From the NCBI GenBank assembly GCA_029851415.1, contig CM056742.1, positions 93,114,748-93,178,747 of the forward strand: 64,000 nt of DNA. The letters run 5' to 3'. Both the position numbers and the translations under genes were made by a program. Numbering within the stretch: position 1 is the first letter of the stretch; each line of letters opens with the position of its first letter. This document shows positions 33,791 to 45,330 of the stretch, one piece after another. Source of the stretch: Eretmocerus hayati (Eukaryota > Arthropoda > Insecta > Hymenoptera > Aphelinidae). The notes beneath the pieces are model-generated. The model worked only from the letters and a program-made list of their open reading frames with translations. It was not told the origin of the DNA and did not search any database.

Positions 33791-36700
33791 TATGATTCCA
33801 AACGAAATTGATAAGTTACCTCCAAAGACAGAATTTTCAGGCTCTGCCATTCTAATTCTCTATTTCCCCTTCCATGAGAATGTATTACTATATTATGAAA
33901 TCCAGTTGAATTAACATCTAATTCACCAAATTTGACACCAATGGAGAGTTCGATTTCAAACTTTGCTCTATTATTCCACAGGCATCCAAAAATCAATCGT
34001 GAATATCGTACAATGAAGAATTTACAAGACGTTTTCGACTCAACGTGTTACACCCGTTCCAGAAAAAGTAACAAGATCAGGACTACAGTAAAATGACATG
34101 GATTCAAGCACGAAAGGATAACGATACTCACATAAAACAAGGGAATTTATAATACCTCTGGAATCGAATCAACTTCCGAAGACATCAAATGTGAGTTACA
34201 TGTATCAACCCGTGTCACTTCACATTCTAAAATATCTGTAAAAATTCAATGAGATATAGCTCCATAGAAATTTCTTGAATATTATGATTCTATAAAATCG
34301 TCGTCAGAACATTGGATTGATTAGTTTTTCATAAAACGTAAACAAATAAGAAAATAGCATTTACTATTCTACTGAAATGGCATGAATGGTATCTCACCAA
34401 TGTAACCTTGATTTCACGATCTAATTTGAGACTAATCTTAATTACGAACAAAATCGATCCATCGTCCCACACTTTAACGAATAATTCCCAACAATACACA
34501 TCGTTTACATATCCAAATGCAATCGAATACATTAACGAGTTGCGACAGAAATGTATGATGCCATGGCTCACATAGAGATCGAGAATATCATCTCTGAGAT
34601 CAACAGATTACAATTTTCTGTTGCCAAGCTGCTGTAAATGTAGGGTATTCTCACTCAAAATTACAACACACTTACACCACTCTTCAGAAGCAAGTTGCTG
34701 GATTTCCTCTGATCTGAGCGCCGCTTTGGTCCCGACACTGGTAACCAAACCGACGGGTCAGTCTCATCTGATCATGTCTCCTTCAACCTCTGTGATGAAG
34801 AGTTACATGTACACTGAAACAATGTACACGAACCAATTCACACTCAATTCCACTCCATATCACACAACGAAAACGATAGATCGATATTCCTGTTCATTTC
34901 AATAGAATCTTCACGAAATATCACGAGTTGTTATAAATTATAGATCAAAATATTGTTGGAATTAGTTCGTTCCTAGAATCGTATATTGAATTTCGATAAT
35001 TTCATTCATATATTCGTTCATTATTGAGTATGATAAAAAATGATCATTCATCGATGTAGTGACTTTCGTGCACGTTTCTCAGAATTCAATCTTTTGTTGT
35101 GACGACTCTCCTTCAATTCGTACAATAACTAATTCTGTTAACAAGACGGCGACATACGCTTCTCATACGATTGTATAATATAACTCAATCTATTTTAAGA
35201 CATCCAAATGTAAACCTGTAACTAGAATAATGTATGATGAGACTTTAGTTTAAGATATCCCGCTACGTACTCTACATGTAATTATGTCCAAGTGAAATGT
35301 ATCAATATCTGAATCTCCCGAAACTCGATAAATAAAATCAAATGGTTGGGGTAATGTCCCCAACCATCCCCGTGTCGATTCATTTATCATAGAATAAGCA
35401 TTCGAAAAAGAATACAACTCATCAAATGAATTTTTCCGTACAATCTTCAATTGTACTTCTTTTTAATCTCAAGCTGAAAAATATTCTATTCATGATGAGA
35501 TTCATACAAATTTTCAAAAGAAGCATATTTGAAATTTCTTAATATATTGAGAATTTCCAAGTACTAATTACAGCTTAACTTGCATCAATTCAAAGTCATC
35601 CGAAAAAATATTTATGAATCCACTATCACTCGACAAAGTAGAATCATTCTTCTAATTTCATCAAAAAGTAAATGCATTCACGTAATCTTCATTAACAAGA
35701 TCTAATTCAATGCTTCATTCATCCTCGTCATACTTACTTGAAAGTATCACACCACACTTTTACAAGTTGCAACAGCACATAATGCCTTGGCTCATATGGG
35801 AGTTGGGTTTCTCATTCCCGAGTGCGACAGAGTGTGACTCCCTGTTGTCCAGCTATTGTAAAACAACAACACAACACTAACACCACTCTTCAGAAGCATG
35901 TTGCTGGATTTTCTCTGATCTGAGCCCCGCTTCGGTCCCGACACTGGTAAACCAAACCGACGGGTCAGTCTCATCTGATCATGTCTCCTTCAACCTCTGT
36001 GATGAAGAGTTACAATTTTCCTCTTACCATAAAACACTCCCCCGTTTCAACTCAATTTCACATCATGAACAAAAGACGAGGATGATGAATATTAAAACCA
36101 TTACGTCGAACCAAAATCTTCTCAAAAATTCAAATCTTTCAACGTAAATACTAAAGATAGTATGAAAACAAAAAGCTTCCCTAATAGTAATTTTATAACA
36201 ATTGTTCTTGAATGATCACGTATCAGAGACCATCACAATACATCGATTCGATTCTCCCCTCACGAATGCATTGGTCAAATGATATTGGATTCATTCACAA
36301 AAGTAATTTTGAATGCTTTAGACATTACCATCGCTCAATGTGAATTATCGATTCCTAAATCTAATGCAGATTAGTTGAATCATAAACTGGTGAGAAAAAT
36401 TCTCTCAACCACTCCCCCAAATGGAATTACGCCCTTTAAAGTAAACATACAATTTTCAATTGTGCATTCTTTCAATCTCAAGTTGAATAATTCTCTATTC
36501 ATCATGAGATATATACAAATTTTTAAAAAGGGCATAATTAAAATTTCTCAATATATTAAGAAATTCCAAGTACTGATCCCTGCTCTACTTGAATCAATTC
36601 AGATTCATTTAGAAAAATATATATGAATCTACTATCACTTGACAAATTAAAATCATTATCCCAATTTCATCGAAGAGTAAAAGCATTCACATAATCTTCA

Positions 36701-38039
36701 CTATCAGGATCTAATTCAAAGCTTCTCTAATGACGTTAATTCAACTCATCCTCGTCATACTCACTCAAAACTACCACACCACACTTTTACGAGTTGCAAC
36801 AGCGTCACATAATGCCTTGGCTCATATGGGAGTTGGGTTTCTCATTCCCGAGTGCGACAGAGTGTGACTCCCTGTTGCCCAGCTATTGTAAAACAACAAC
36901 ACAATACTAACGCCACTCTTTGGAAGCATGTTACTGGATTTCCTCTGATCTGAGCGCCGCTTTGGTCCCGACACTGGTAAACCAAATCGACGGGTCAGTC
37001 TCATCTGATCATGTCTCCTTCAACCTCTGTGATGAAGACTTACAATTTCACTCTTAACATAAAACACTGCCCCGTTTCAACTCAATTTCACTCCATGAAC
37101 AGAAGACGAGGATGATGAATATTAGAATCATTACGTCAAATCAAAAACTTCTCAAAAATTCAAATCTTTCAACGTGAATGCTAAAAATAGTATGAAAATA
37201 AAGAGCTTCCCTGATTAGTGATTTTCGAACAATTTTTCTTGATGATCGCGTAGCAAAAACCATCACAATGCATCAATTCAATTCTCCCCTCACGATTGCA
37301 TCAATCGAGTGATATTGGATTCATTTACGAAAGTCATTCCTAATAGTCTATACGATACCCTTCCTCAATGTAAATTATCTATCCCTAAATTCTCATCAAA
37401 ATCACTTGAATCATAAACTGGTCAAAAGAGTTCTCTCAACCACTCCCCCATATGAAATGACGTCCTCTAATATCAGCATGCGAGATAGACGTAAACCGCT
37501 TCTCACTTCATATTTTCATAAGTTCGATTTTCAAAAAAACGGTTAATTTCTCCTCCAAATAGAAATAAATTCAAAAACTCCAAAGTGTTACGTAGTTTCA
37601 CACTTGGTATGAGTAGAAATACGGAAATTATCATCTTCAAAGTCAAATCAAAGATTCCTCGAATTCATTCAGAAAAGTTTCAGAAATTTGAAATCCATTC
37701 GTATGTATCATATATTCAAAATCAACGAAATAACAACCTCTCGATCTTTAACATTCCATCACTTTGTCAGTACGATTTGACTTCATCGTCACTGTATTAC
37801 CGATTTCATTCGAAATCAACCAATACTCATGCGGATCGATCTATCTCTAACAAAAAATTAAAATTAAAACCATTAAATAAAGCTAACTCGAACACCAAAG
37901 TTACTTCACATTTGAAAGTGAGGCGGTCTTGACAACCGTAAAAAGTTACTCGGCTACCTTCGATGTTGAAAATGGCGGTGTCTCGAATTTTCTGATACGT
38001 TTCACTGAAATACGCCATGAAATAACTCCCAGCATGCAC
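33790..38039 (-). other. Scattered exon-like frames on the minus strand, function unknown
   Basis: Four minus-strand stretches look more protein-like than chance: 37827-38039 (with VTFYGCQDRLTFKCEVTLVF), 35250-35450 (with WLGTLPQPFDFIYRVSGDSD), 34400-34571 (with YVNDVYCWELFVKVWDDG, donor ACATTG|GTGAGA) and 33801-33996 (with FEIELSIGVKFGELDV, donor TTTGGAG|GTAACT). They could be remnant exons of a beta-rich protein, perhaps MATH/TRAF-like, but this is a weak impression. No start, stop or continuous splicing pattern was established. Confidence 0.2.
34545..37650. repeat. Tandem array, three units of about 1-1.2 kb
   Basis: A conserved core of about 260 bp occurs at 34545-34806, 35760-36015 and 36775-37040. 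It runs from a GTTGC(G/A)ACAG block through CGACGGGTCAGTCTCATCTG to CCTCTGTGATGAAGA. Units two and three (starting 1,016-1,030 bp apart) are alike over almost their whole length; the first is more diverged. A 60-codon minus-strand frame is shared by units two and three but is disrupted in unit one. Confidence 0.8.
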
Positions 38040-38437
38040 TTAATACGAAAATATATAAACGAAACACATAAAAATCGATTGCTCCTAACCTTCGCCAACG
38101 GATTCGGAAGCTTGGGCAGTGTTCGAAAGGGCTCCGTGAGACCGATCAGCGACCGTCTTCACGGCAAGAATTAGCAGCAAATCGAATATATAATATCAAC
38201 GTATAAATACATATTAAAAAATCGGAAATACATATAAGAACTCAAAAATACGTCAAAAATACGTAAACGACACTCAAACACGTGTTCTATACATCGCGGA
38301 AAAATCTAGGGACATTTGACCTGGTCTAGGGACTTTTCGTGCCGTCAAGTTGGCAACACTGATTCGATTTTATGTTGGCAACCCTGATATAGGGATTCCG
38401 TGGGGGAATAGGCACCTTGTGTCTCTTAATATAATAA
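38040..38437. other. Right edge of the 9.5-kb insertion
   Basis: No gene. TTGGCAAC words occur at 38350-38357 and 38375-38382. The foldback arm resumes at 38438. Confidence 0.4.
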
Positions 38438-38817
38438 TGCGAGACTAGAATTGATTGTTGGTTTTTACCTAGGAGGGTCGCCAGACTTGCTGATTAATGT
38501 TTTCCGAGGAGTAAGAAGTGGTTTCACGCAAAAAAGCTTCCATTCTGGCTGTTTCCCACCTCCTCAAAGCTACGGATATCTTGATACAATCATCTTCTAC
38601 GTGAATCTGCACGCTCAATCGATATTCATTGTTGAATTCTCTCTGAGAAAAGTGACCAGTCTGGTTAATTGATGGTTTTCGAGGAGAAAATGGGGTTTCC
38701 CGCGGGTTAAAACGCACCTCACTGGCATTTCTGACCACCTGAGAGATACCGACATCTCACAAAGATCGTCCCTCGCGTGGAATTTTATGTTGGATTCAAG
38801 TTCATTGTTAGTTTTCC
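38438..38817 (+). repeat. Foldback left arm, middle block
   Basis: Matches the reverse complement of about 42640-43010. Confidence 0.85.
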
Positions 38818-40468
38818 CTTACAGGGGAAAATCATCGAGGATATGAACCTAGGCGATTAACCTAGAGTATTCACCTAGGTGCTATCCTAGGTGATAGACT
38901 AGGATATTATCCTAAGATATCACCCTAGGTTCATCACCCGTCATCTTCGGCATTCACCTAGGATAATTATTACCTCTGATGATTCGTCTTCCAAATTCTA
39001 ATTATAGGGTTATACCCTCGCGGTCTTCGGTATACCCTCTCGCACAGCGTAATCTTTTCTCCCCACTCACAGCAGACTTTGTGGGAATCGACTGGAGTGA
39101 TTCTTTGATTCTCCTGCACATTTGAATCCGACCACGAAACCATTCCGAAATTGTTATCTATCTCTCACGCACAGTCACTTGAGGTGATCCATTTAATGGT
39201 CTAGTTCATAGTCTAGCTCATTATCCACAAAACCGATCCGAGTTAGTGAGGAAAAAATTCTTTATGTATCCTAGGATGAAATATATAATAGCCTCTGATG
39301 AAATCCTGGGATAATAGCCTAGGATAAAATCGATTTTTATTTTGAATTTTAAATAAACTAATTGAGGGTTCAAGATGGAGATCAGTTGCGCGATCATGTT
39401 CCCCTCCTTCTTTACCCACTTCTAGTTGATCAAATACAAATTAATCATTAAATTCGATTCTTGTTTTATGTGAGTTCTACGCACCTAGTATTTACCTACA
39501 TTACAATAAGTAGGCACGTCCAACTAGGTAAAATTATTGTATCGAAAGATCAGAAGAATAATTATTTGGGTGAATTTTTTCTGACTTCTTGATCGATTCC
39601 TAGGCGATTCTCTAGCTTCAATCAATCAGAGAATTCAGTTCTTACGATACAACATTTCGTTTCCGAGGTTTGGGGCTCAAGATGCATTTGCTCGGGATCG
39701 AACCCACGACCTTCAGGTTACAAGTCGAGGACTCTAGCCACTAGCCCAAAGTCCAGTAATACAAGTGATGCACCATCAGCCCGATTTGAGCTACAAAAAT
39801 TGAACTTATGATGAATTTGTGCTTAATCAATTGAGAGTAGGTGAGAAAGAAGGAGAATATTATCGCAGAATCAATATTCATTGTAAATCCTGAAGTATTC
39901 CATCTTAAATTCAAAATTAAGATCGATTTTATCCTAGGCTATTCATCTAAGGCTATTATCCTAGGATACTTCCGGAAATTCTGTCTCATTGACTCGAATC
40001 GGTTTGGTGGATAATGAACTAGACTATAAACTAGCCAGTTCTGTCTCATCAAATGGATCACCCTCTAGATCACCTCAGGTGGCTGTGCGGAAGAGATAGA
40101 TGACAAACTCGAGACAGTTCTGGGGGTTTCTTCAAATCTGCAGGATAATCAAGTGGCCTACTCGAATCGATTCTCACAAAGTCTGCTGTGAGTGGGAAGA
40201 AGAGGTTGCGTCGTGCGATAGGTTATACCGATTACGACCATGAGCGACGTGTCATACTGGGGATTCCATGATTTCATAACCCTCTACTGAAAATCGGGGA
40301 AACGAATCACCAAAGCTAATTATCCTAGGTTAATGCCGAAAATTGACGGTTGAAAAACCTAGGGCAATATCCTAGGATAATATCCTAGTCTGTCACCTAG
40401 GATAGCACCTAGGTGAATACCCTAGGTTATTTGCCCAGGTTAATATCCTCGGTGATTTTTTCCGTAAG
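38818..40468. mobile_element. 1.65-kb palindromic element with CCTAGG-rich ends
   Basis: Arms of about 600 bp (38818 to about 39440 and about 39810 to 40468) are inverted copies. Outer ends read CTTACAGGGGAAAATCATCG and CTTACGGAAAAAATCACCG. GTTTT-CC lies on both flanks as a possible short target duplication. The outer 150 bp carry many CCTAGG sites. No open frame of note is present. It interrupts the foldback left arm, whose homology to the right arm resumes at once on the other side. Confidence 0.8.
39690..39747 (-). other. tRNA-like segment, Thr-type
   Basis: The minus strand reads GTGGCTAGAGTCC (box A-like), CTTGTAA at the anticodon-loop position and GGTTCGATCCC (perfect box B). The T stem and acceptor stem do not pair properly, so it is not a working tRNA. 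It may be the head of a tRNA-derived SINE or a tRNA relic in the loop of the palindromic element. Confidence 0.4.
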
Positions 40469-41445
40469 GTTTTACCCAAGAAAAATCACCGAAGCAGCTA
40501 GTTGACGATTTTCGAGGAGAAAATCAATCTTTTCCGCCTAAAAATCCCCATGTGACCGCAGTCCTCGACCTCCTAAGTGCTAGAGCCGTCTCAATAATCT
40601 CATATTCAACATGAATAGTACTCTAGATTCGAATCTATCATCATCTCACCGTCAAAGAGGCCATCAGATTAGCTTATCGATGTTCTCTCACACAAGAATG
40701 GAGCTCCCCGTATTGAAACTACAAAATTTCCACTGTCCGCAGACAACTGACAGCAACAGGTGGCTCGAGGCGACCACTCGAGGTCGAAGATATTCAAGTT
40801 TATTCGATTAAATACCCATCATCCATGACAAAAACCACCTGATCGATTCATTTTCCCAGAAGTAAAGTTCTACGCCGAATCGTTTTTCACTCATTCTCGG
40901 CATCGGAATACTTTCTTTGGTGAGAAACCAATAACAGATGTGATTGCTGAGGACCTAGATAATTCCAATTCATCGTGCAACCTTCAGCGATAGATATCCA
41001 AGCACACCAGTACGCCTCATTTACTTTCCCCGATCTGATACGGCCTGATCATGGAGATATTGCGAATAGAGGATCGAAGGTATAGGTCTGCCCGTAAGTG
41101 GTGCAGAATCGCTGCGAGAGAGAGACAGCCGATCGGAGCCCTTCCAAAATATAGGTATACGCTACGTTGCGCGGTGAGCGTCCTCGCTTCAAAACAAGCG
41201 GTGGCGCGCGGCCGGTACAAAATTTTTGCAGATCGCTGCCACTACTACTACTTGGAAATTCCTATACACATTCTCAAATAGCAGTGCTTCCATGCGGTCA
41301 AAAGTTTGTGATGGGGGAAGTACTGGAGAAACTAGAAAAATCATGGAAATTGATACATTTCTACGGATTTTTCAATGATAAGCGAAATTTTCGACATGCG
41401 AGGGAATTTTTCAGTTTTCAATTATATGAGAAGTCGAAGCGGGGA
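40469..41445 (+). repeat. Foldback left arm, inner block
   Basis: Matches the reverse complement of 41646 to about 42640 and ends at AAGTCGAAGCGGGGA. The loop between the arms (41446-41645) has no matching partner. Confidence 0.85.
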
Positions 41446-41645
41446 ATTAGACTTCAGGTTGCATCAAGTGATAGAAGAGAAGTTATAGGAATTACATTGA
41501 CAATTTCTTGCAAGGCGTGGTGAACTCAGACTCGGACTCGGCAGCCGCTCGAGATCCAAACACGAAAAATACTGTAACTCTTTTTCCATTGCTTTATTCA
41601 ACCTAAACTTTGAGGATAACATCAATGAGACCCTTATGAACAACT

Positions 41646-43450
41646 TCTCCGCTTCGACTTTTGATATAATTGAAAACTGGGATATTTCCTCGCATGTTGA
41701 GAACTATACGCTTGTCATTGAAAACGCCCAAATGTGTATCAATTTCCACAATTCTTCTAATTTTCCCAGTTTTTTCTTCCATCACAAACTTTCGACCGCA
41801 TGGAAGCACTGCTGTTTAAGAATGTGTATGGAAATCCCCGAATCATTCCATCCAAGCGTTCAGTAGTGGCAGCGATTCGCAAAGATTTTGTACCGGCTGC
41901 GCGCCACCGCTTGTGTTGACGCGAGGACGCTCATCGCGCAACGTAGCATATACCTATATTGTGGAAGGGCTCCGATCGGCTGTCTCTCTCTCTCCCAGCG
42001 ATTCCGCGCGCTTACGGGCAGGCCTATACCTTCGGTCCTATATTCGTGATATCTCTATGATGAGGACGCATCAGATCCGGGAAAGTAAATGAGGCGTACT
42101 GGTGTGCTTGAATATCTATCACTGAAGGTTGCACGAAGGATTGCAATTATCAAGGTCCTCAGCGATTACATCTGTTATTGGTTTCTCATCAAAGAAAGTA
42201 TTCCGATGGCGAAAATGAGTGAAAAACGGTTCGACGTAGAATTTTACTTTGAGGAAAATGAATTGATCGGGTATTTTTTGTCATGGATGATGGGCAATTA
42301 ATCGAATGAACTTGGATATCTTCGACCTCAAGTGGTCACCTCAAACCACCCGTTGCTGTCAGTTGTCTGAGGACAGTGACAATTTTGTAGTTCCAATACG
42401 GGAAGTTCCATTTTTGTGGGAAATAACATCGATAAGCTCATCTGGTGGCTTTTTTGAGGGTGAGATGATAATAGATTTGAATCTAGAATACAATTTATGT
42501 TGAATATGAGAGTGCTGAGATGGCTCTAGCACTTGGGAGGTCGAGAACTGCGGTAACATGGGGAATTCCAGGCGGAAAGAATTCATTTTCTCCTCGGAAA
42601 TCATCAACTAGCTGCTCTGGTGATTCTCCTTGGGTAAAACTAACAATGAAATTCAAATGAACATGAAATTCCACGCGAGGGACGATCTTCGTGAGATGTC
42701 GGTAGCTCTCAGGAGGTCAGAAATGCCAGTGAGGTGGGGTTTAACCCACGGGAAACCTCATTTCCTCCCCGAAAATCATCAGTTAGACAGACTGGTGAAT
42801 CTCCTAAGAGAGAAATAACAATGAATATCGATCGAACGTGCAGATCCATGTAGGAGATGATTGTATCAAGGTATCCGTAGCTTTGAGGAGGTTGGAAACA
42901 TCAAAAATGGAAGCTATTTTGCGTAAAACCACTTCTTCCTCCTCGAAAAACATTAATCAGCGAGTCTGGCGACTATCCTAGATGAAAACCAACAATCAAT
43001 TCAAGTCTCTCATACAATCTCACATGGGATATGATCTTTTCAAGACACCCGTCGCTCTCAGGATGACGGAAACAACAAAAATAAGGGCGTTTTTGTGTAG
43101 AAAAGTCCATTTCTTCTTCGAAAAGCATCGAATCACTAGTCTTGTCAGTCTTTTAGGGTGAAACTAACGTTGGATTCGAATCTAGCATGAAACTTTACGT
43201 CGAAAACAGTACCTATGATGATGTTCAGACTTGTATTGAGGCGTTGGTGGCCAATAGTTACGAGTGTTCAAGCACTTCAGAAAAGTTACGCTTGACTATC
43301 CATGTAAAAAAGCCCCTGACTCCAGAGGCACGGTTGGAAGGTCGATTTTTGCACCGGTCGTGGTTGGTATACCATTTTTTGGTGATGACAAGACGATCTA
43401 GGGGGCGACCTAAGCCTCGCGTCCAACTTGGGAATGAACGGACACCCTGA
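41646..43450 (-). repeat. Foldback right arm (continuous)
   Basis: About 1.8 kb with no large insertion. It serves as the template that shows where the left arm was broken. It contains several 'GAGGAGAAAATC...GGTGATTCTC'-type blocks repeated within the arm at about 190-230-bp intervals, so the arm itself is built from related sub-units. Confidence 0.85.
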
Positions 43451-43559
43451 TACCCATGTACTGTAGCTGTATATAGCTATATGTATATAGTATGACTATT
43501 GTATATATACCGAAGGAAGAAGGAATGAATGAATGAATGATAACCTTCATTCATATATA

Positions 43560-44366
43560 AGGTAAGTGTACCCAACTTGCCCCCATATGCCGATCTCAGG
43601 AATGGGCGCTCGTTGACCTTCCCGCAATTTTTTTTTGGTTTGTTATGTTAAAATATGAGAGAATACGTAGTTTTCAACGACCCCGGATCAATTCTGCGTT
43701 CTCCAGAAAATATAAAGTGAGTTTTCCATTTTTCGTGTTTGCACGGCTAAGAAATCACCGAGGAAATCACGTTCACTAAAACCGGTGCCAATTCATTTTT
43801 ATTCGACCAATCTCTACGTACTTCGATTCCTTGTCTCAAGACCTTCAGAATCCGCTCTTCAGGGTTGCAGAACTCCGATTTGGAGCGAATTATGTACAAA
43901 ACACGAAGATGGTTTGAGAATCAAGAAGGCCGACATCGGAGTGTACCCAACATGCCCCCATATGATTATCTCGGCAAGGCGTGCAGTATGGCTTTTTTTA
44001 CCACTCAAAACGTGTTTATCACGTCAAAATAGGTCGGCAACGATGTCTTGGGCCAGCTCAAAGCTACAAATGTCGCTGCACGGTGATCAAAACGGATCGA
44101 AGCGATTTTATTCACTTCATCGCCGATTTACATTGTTTTAAATGATGGCGGCAAGTTGGGTACACATTTTTGTAAACTCTCAAAAATCACCTCTTGGGAG
44201 AATTCAAACAGTTCGGCTCCACTTCATCCAAATTGGACGTATCTCAGCTCATTTTAAAGGTCTTGAGACAAGCTTCAAAATGAGTCAAAGTACGTTGGAA
44301 AATATTGAGATTAGCCAGAATTGATAAGAAAATGGCTTAATGGGGGCAAGTTGGGTACACTGACCT
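43560..44366. mobile_element. 807-bp MITE with TA target duplication
   Basis: Ends read AGGTAAGTGTACCCAACTTG and AGGTCAGTGTACCCAACTTG (20 bases each), followed by CCCCCAT on both sides. TA flanks at 43558-43559 and 44367-44368. A third copy of the motif (GTGTACCCAACATGCCCCC) lies inside at 43939 in direct orientation, so the element may be a partial duplication or a nested pair. Confidence 0.75.
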
Positions 44367-44874
44367 TACTAGCGAGTTGCCTCGCGTCGCTCGGCTTGTT
44401 TAAAAAACTTCAGATAAGTGTATTGGATGCTGAAAATGCATATGTAAATCGAATAAACATTAAATCTTTGTTCGAATTTAGTGGTTGCTCATGTTCCCTG
44501 TTATTATCTTTTCGATTCGCATACTGTGATCTTCTAAATAGAATAAGTAGTCTTTCTAATTTCGTCAAAAATGAATCCCTTTTGGAGTTCAGTGCTAATC
44601 AAGTATTCTATCGTGATTTGTAATCGGACCTTTCGAACACGTTTCGTGTTTTTTTCATCTTTTGGGTAGAGATTCCACCCTAATTTTGAAGGCTGGCCTG
44701 AAAAATCATGGAAGGCTAAAGATCTGGATTTATATATTTTTCCGATCTAAACACTATAGCGTAATCAGTTTTCCCAAAAAGAAGAATCTTCGATCATTTT
44801 TGTCTACTACTTTGCGTCCCCTTCGCCCGATTGCCAAACTTATCTGTGATTTCGTGGAAAACCATAATAGGACC

Positions 44875-45330
44875 CCAAAAAAAATTTACAGACCGATCCA
44901 TCAAATTCTGCGCAACTAAATCCATTTTTTCGAGTTAAAAATCTAAAATTTCTCGCTAGAATGCTTCAAAATTTGAAAACATTAATACTTGAAAAAAATC
45001 ACAAGAATACTTTTTTGTTCAAATGAAAAAATTACATCGGATTAGTGAAGCAGAGAATCACAAGTCGAAAATTTTCATTTGAATAGTTAGACTAAATATA
45101 ATTATATAAATTTCTAGTGATACTTTTTCTTGATTCTTGAAATATTCTATTCACTCATCCGATGAAATTTTCCAATCCGAACAAGGAGGTCCTCTTGTGA
45201 TTTTTCGGAATTATTGATATTTTTCGAGTTCTGAGACATTTTATTGGGGGACTTCAGATTTTTGACTCGAAAAATCGTATGTAGTCGCACAGCATTTGAT
45301 GGATCGGCCTGTACATTTTTTCGAGAGTAC
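44875..45330. repeat. Inverted repeat, arms about 185 bp
   Basis: About 44875-45065 matches the reverse complement of about 45145-45330. Shared blocks include ACCGATCCATCAAAT / GCCGATCCATCAAAT and TTTTTCGAGT-AAAAATCT. It is probably a decayed foldback or MITE. No target duplication was identified. Confidence 0.6.

Larger units (their letters stand above)
28474..43450. mobile_element. Giant foldback element with split left arm
   Basis: 28474-28911, 38438-38817 and 40469-41445 on the left match, in that order, the reverse complement of one continuous right arm, 43450 down to 41646. The ends read TTTAGAGTGTCCG and TCAGGGTGTCCG. A possible 5-bp target duplication TACCC lies at 28469-28473 and 43451-43455. 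The original arms were about 1.8 kb with a 0.2-kb loop. Two later insertions in the left arm explain the present 15-kb size. No transposase is recognised, so it is presumably mobilised in trans. Confidence 0.8.

Noticed and set aside
35792..37004. A 60-codon minus-strand frame present twice, nearly identical
   Set aside because: Its copies are part of tandem units two and three, and the corresponding frame in unit one is broken. Similarity is explained by recent duplication.
29425..38437. Endogenous polydnavirus-type segment
   Set aside because: Repeats and scattered exons alone are not evidence; no capsid, integrase or virulence-gene motif was seen.
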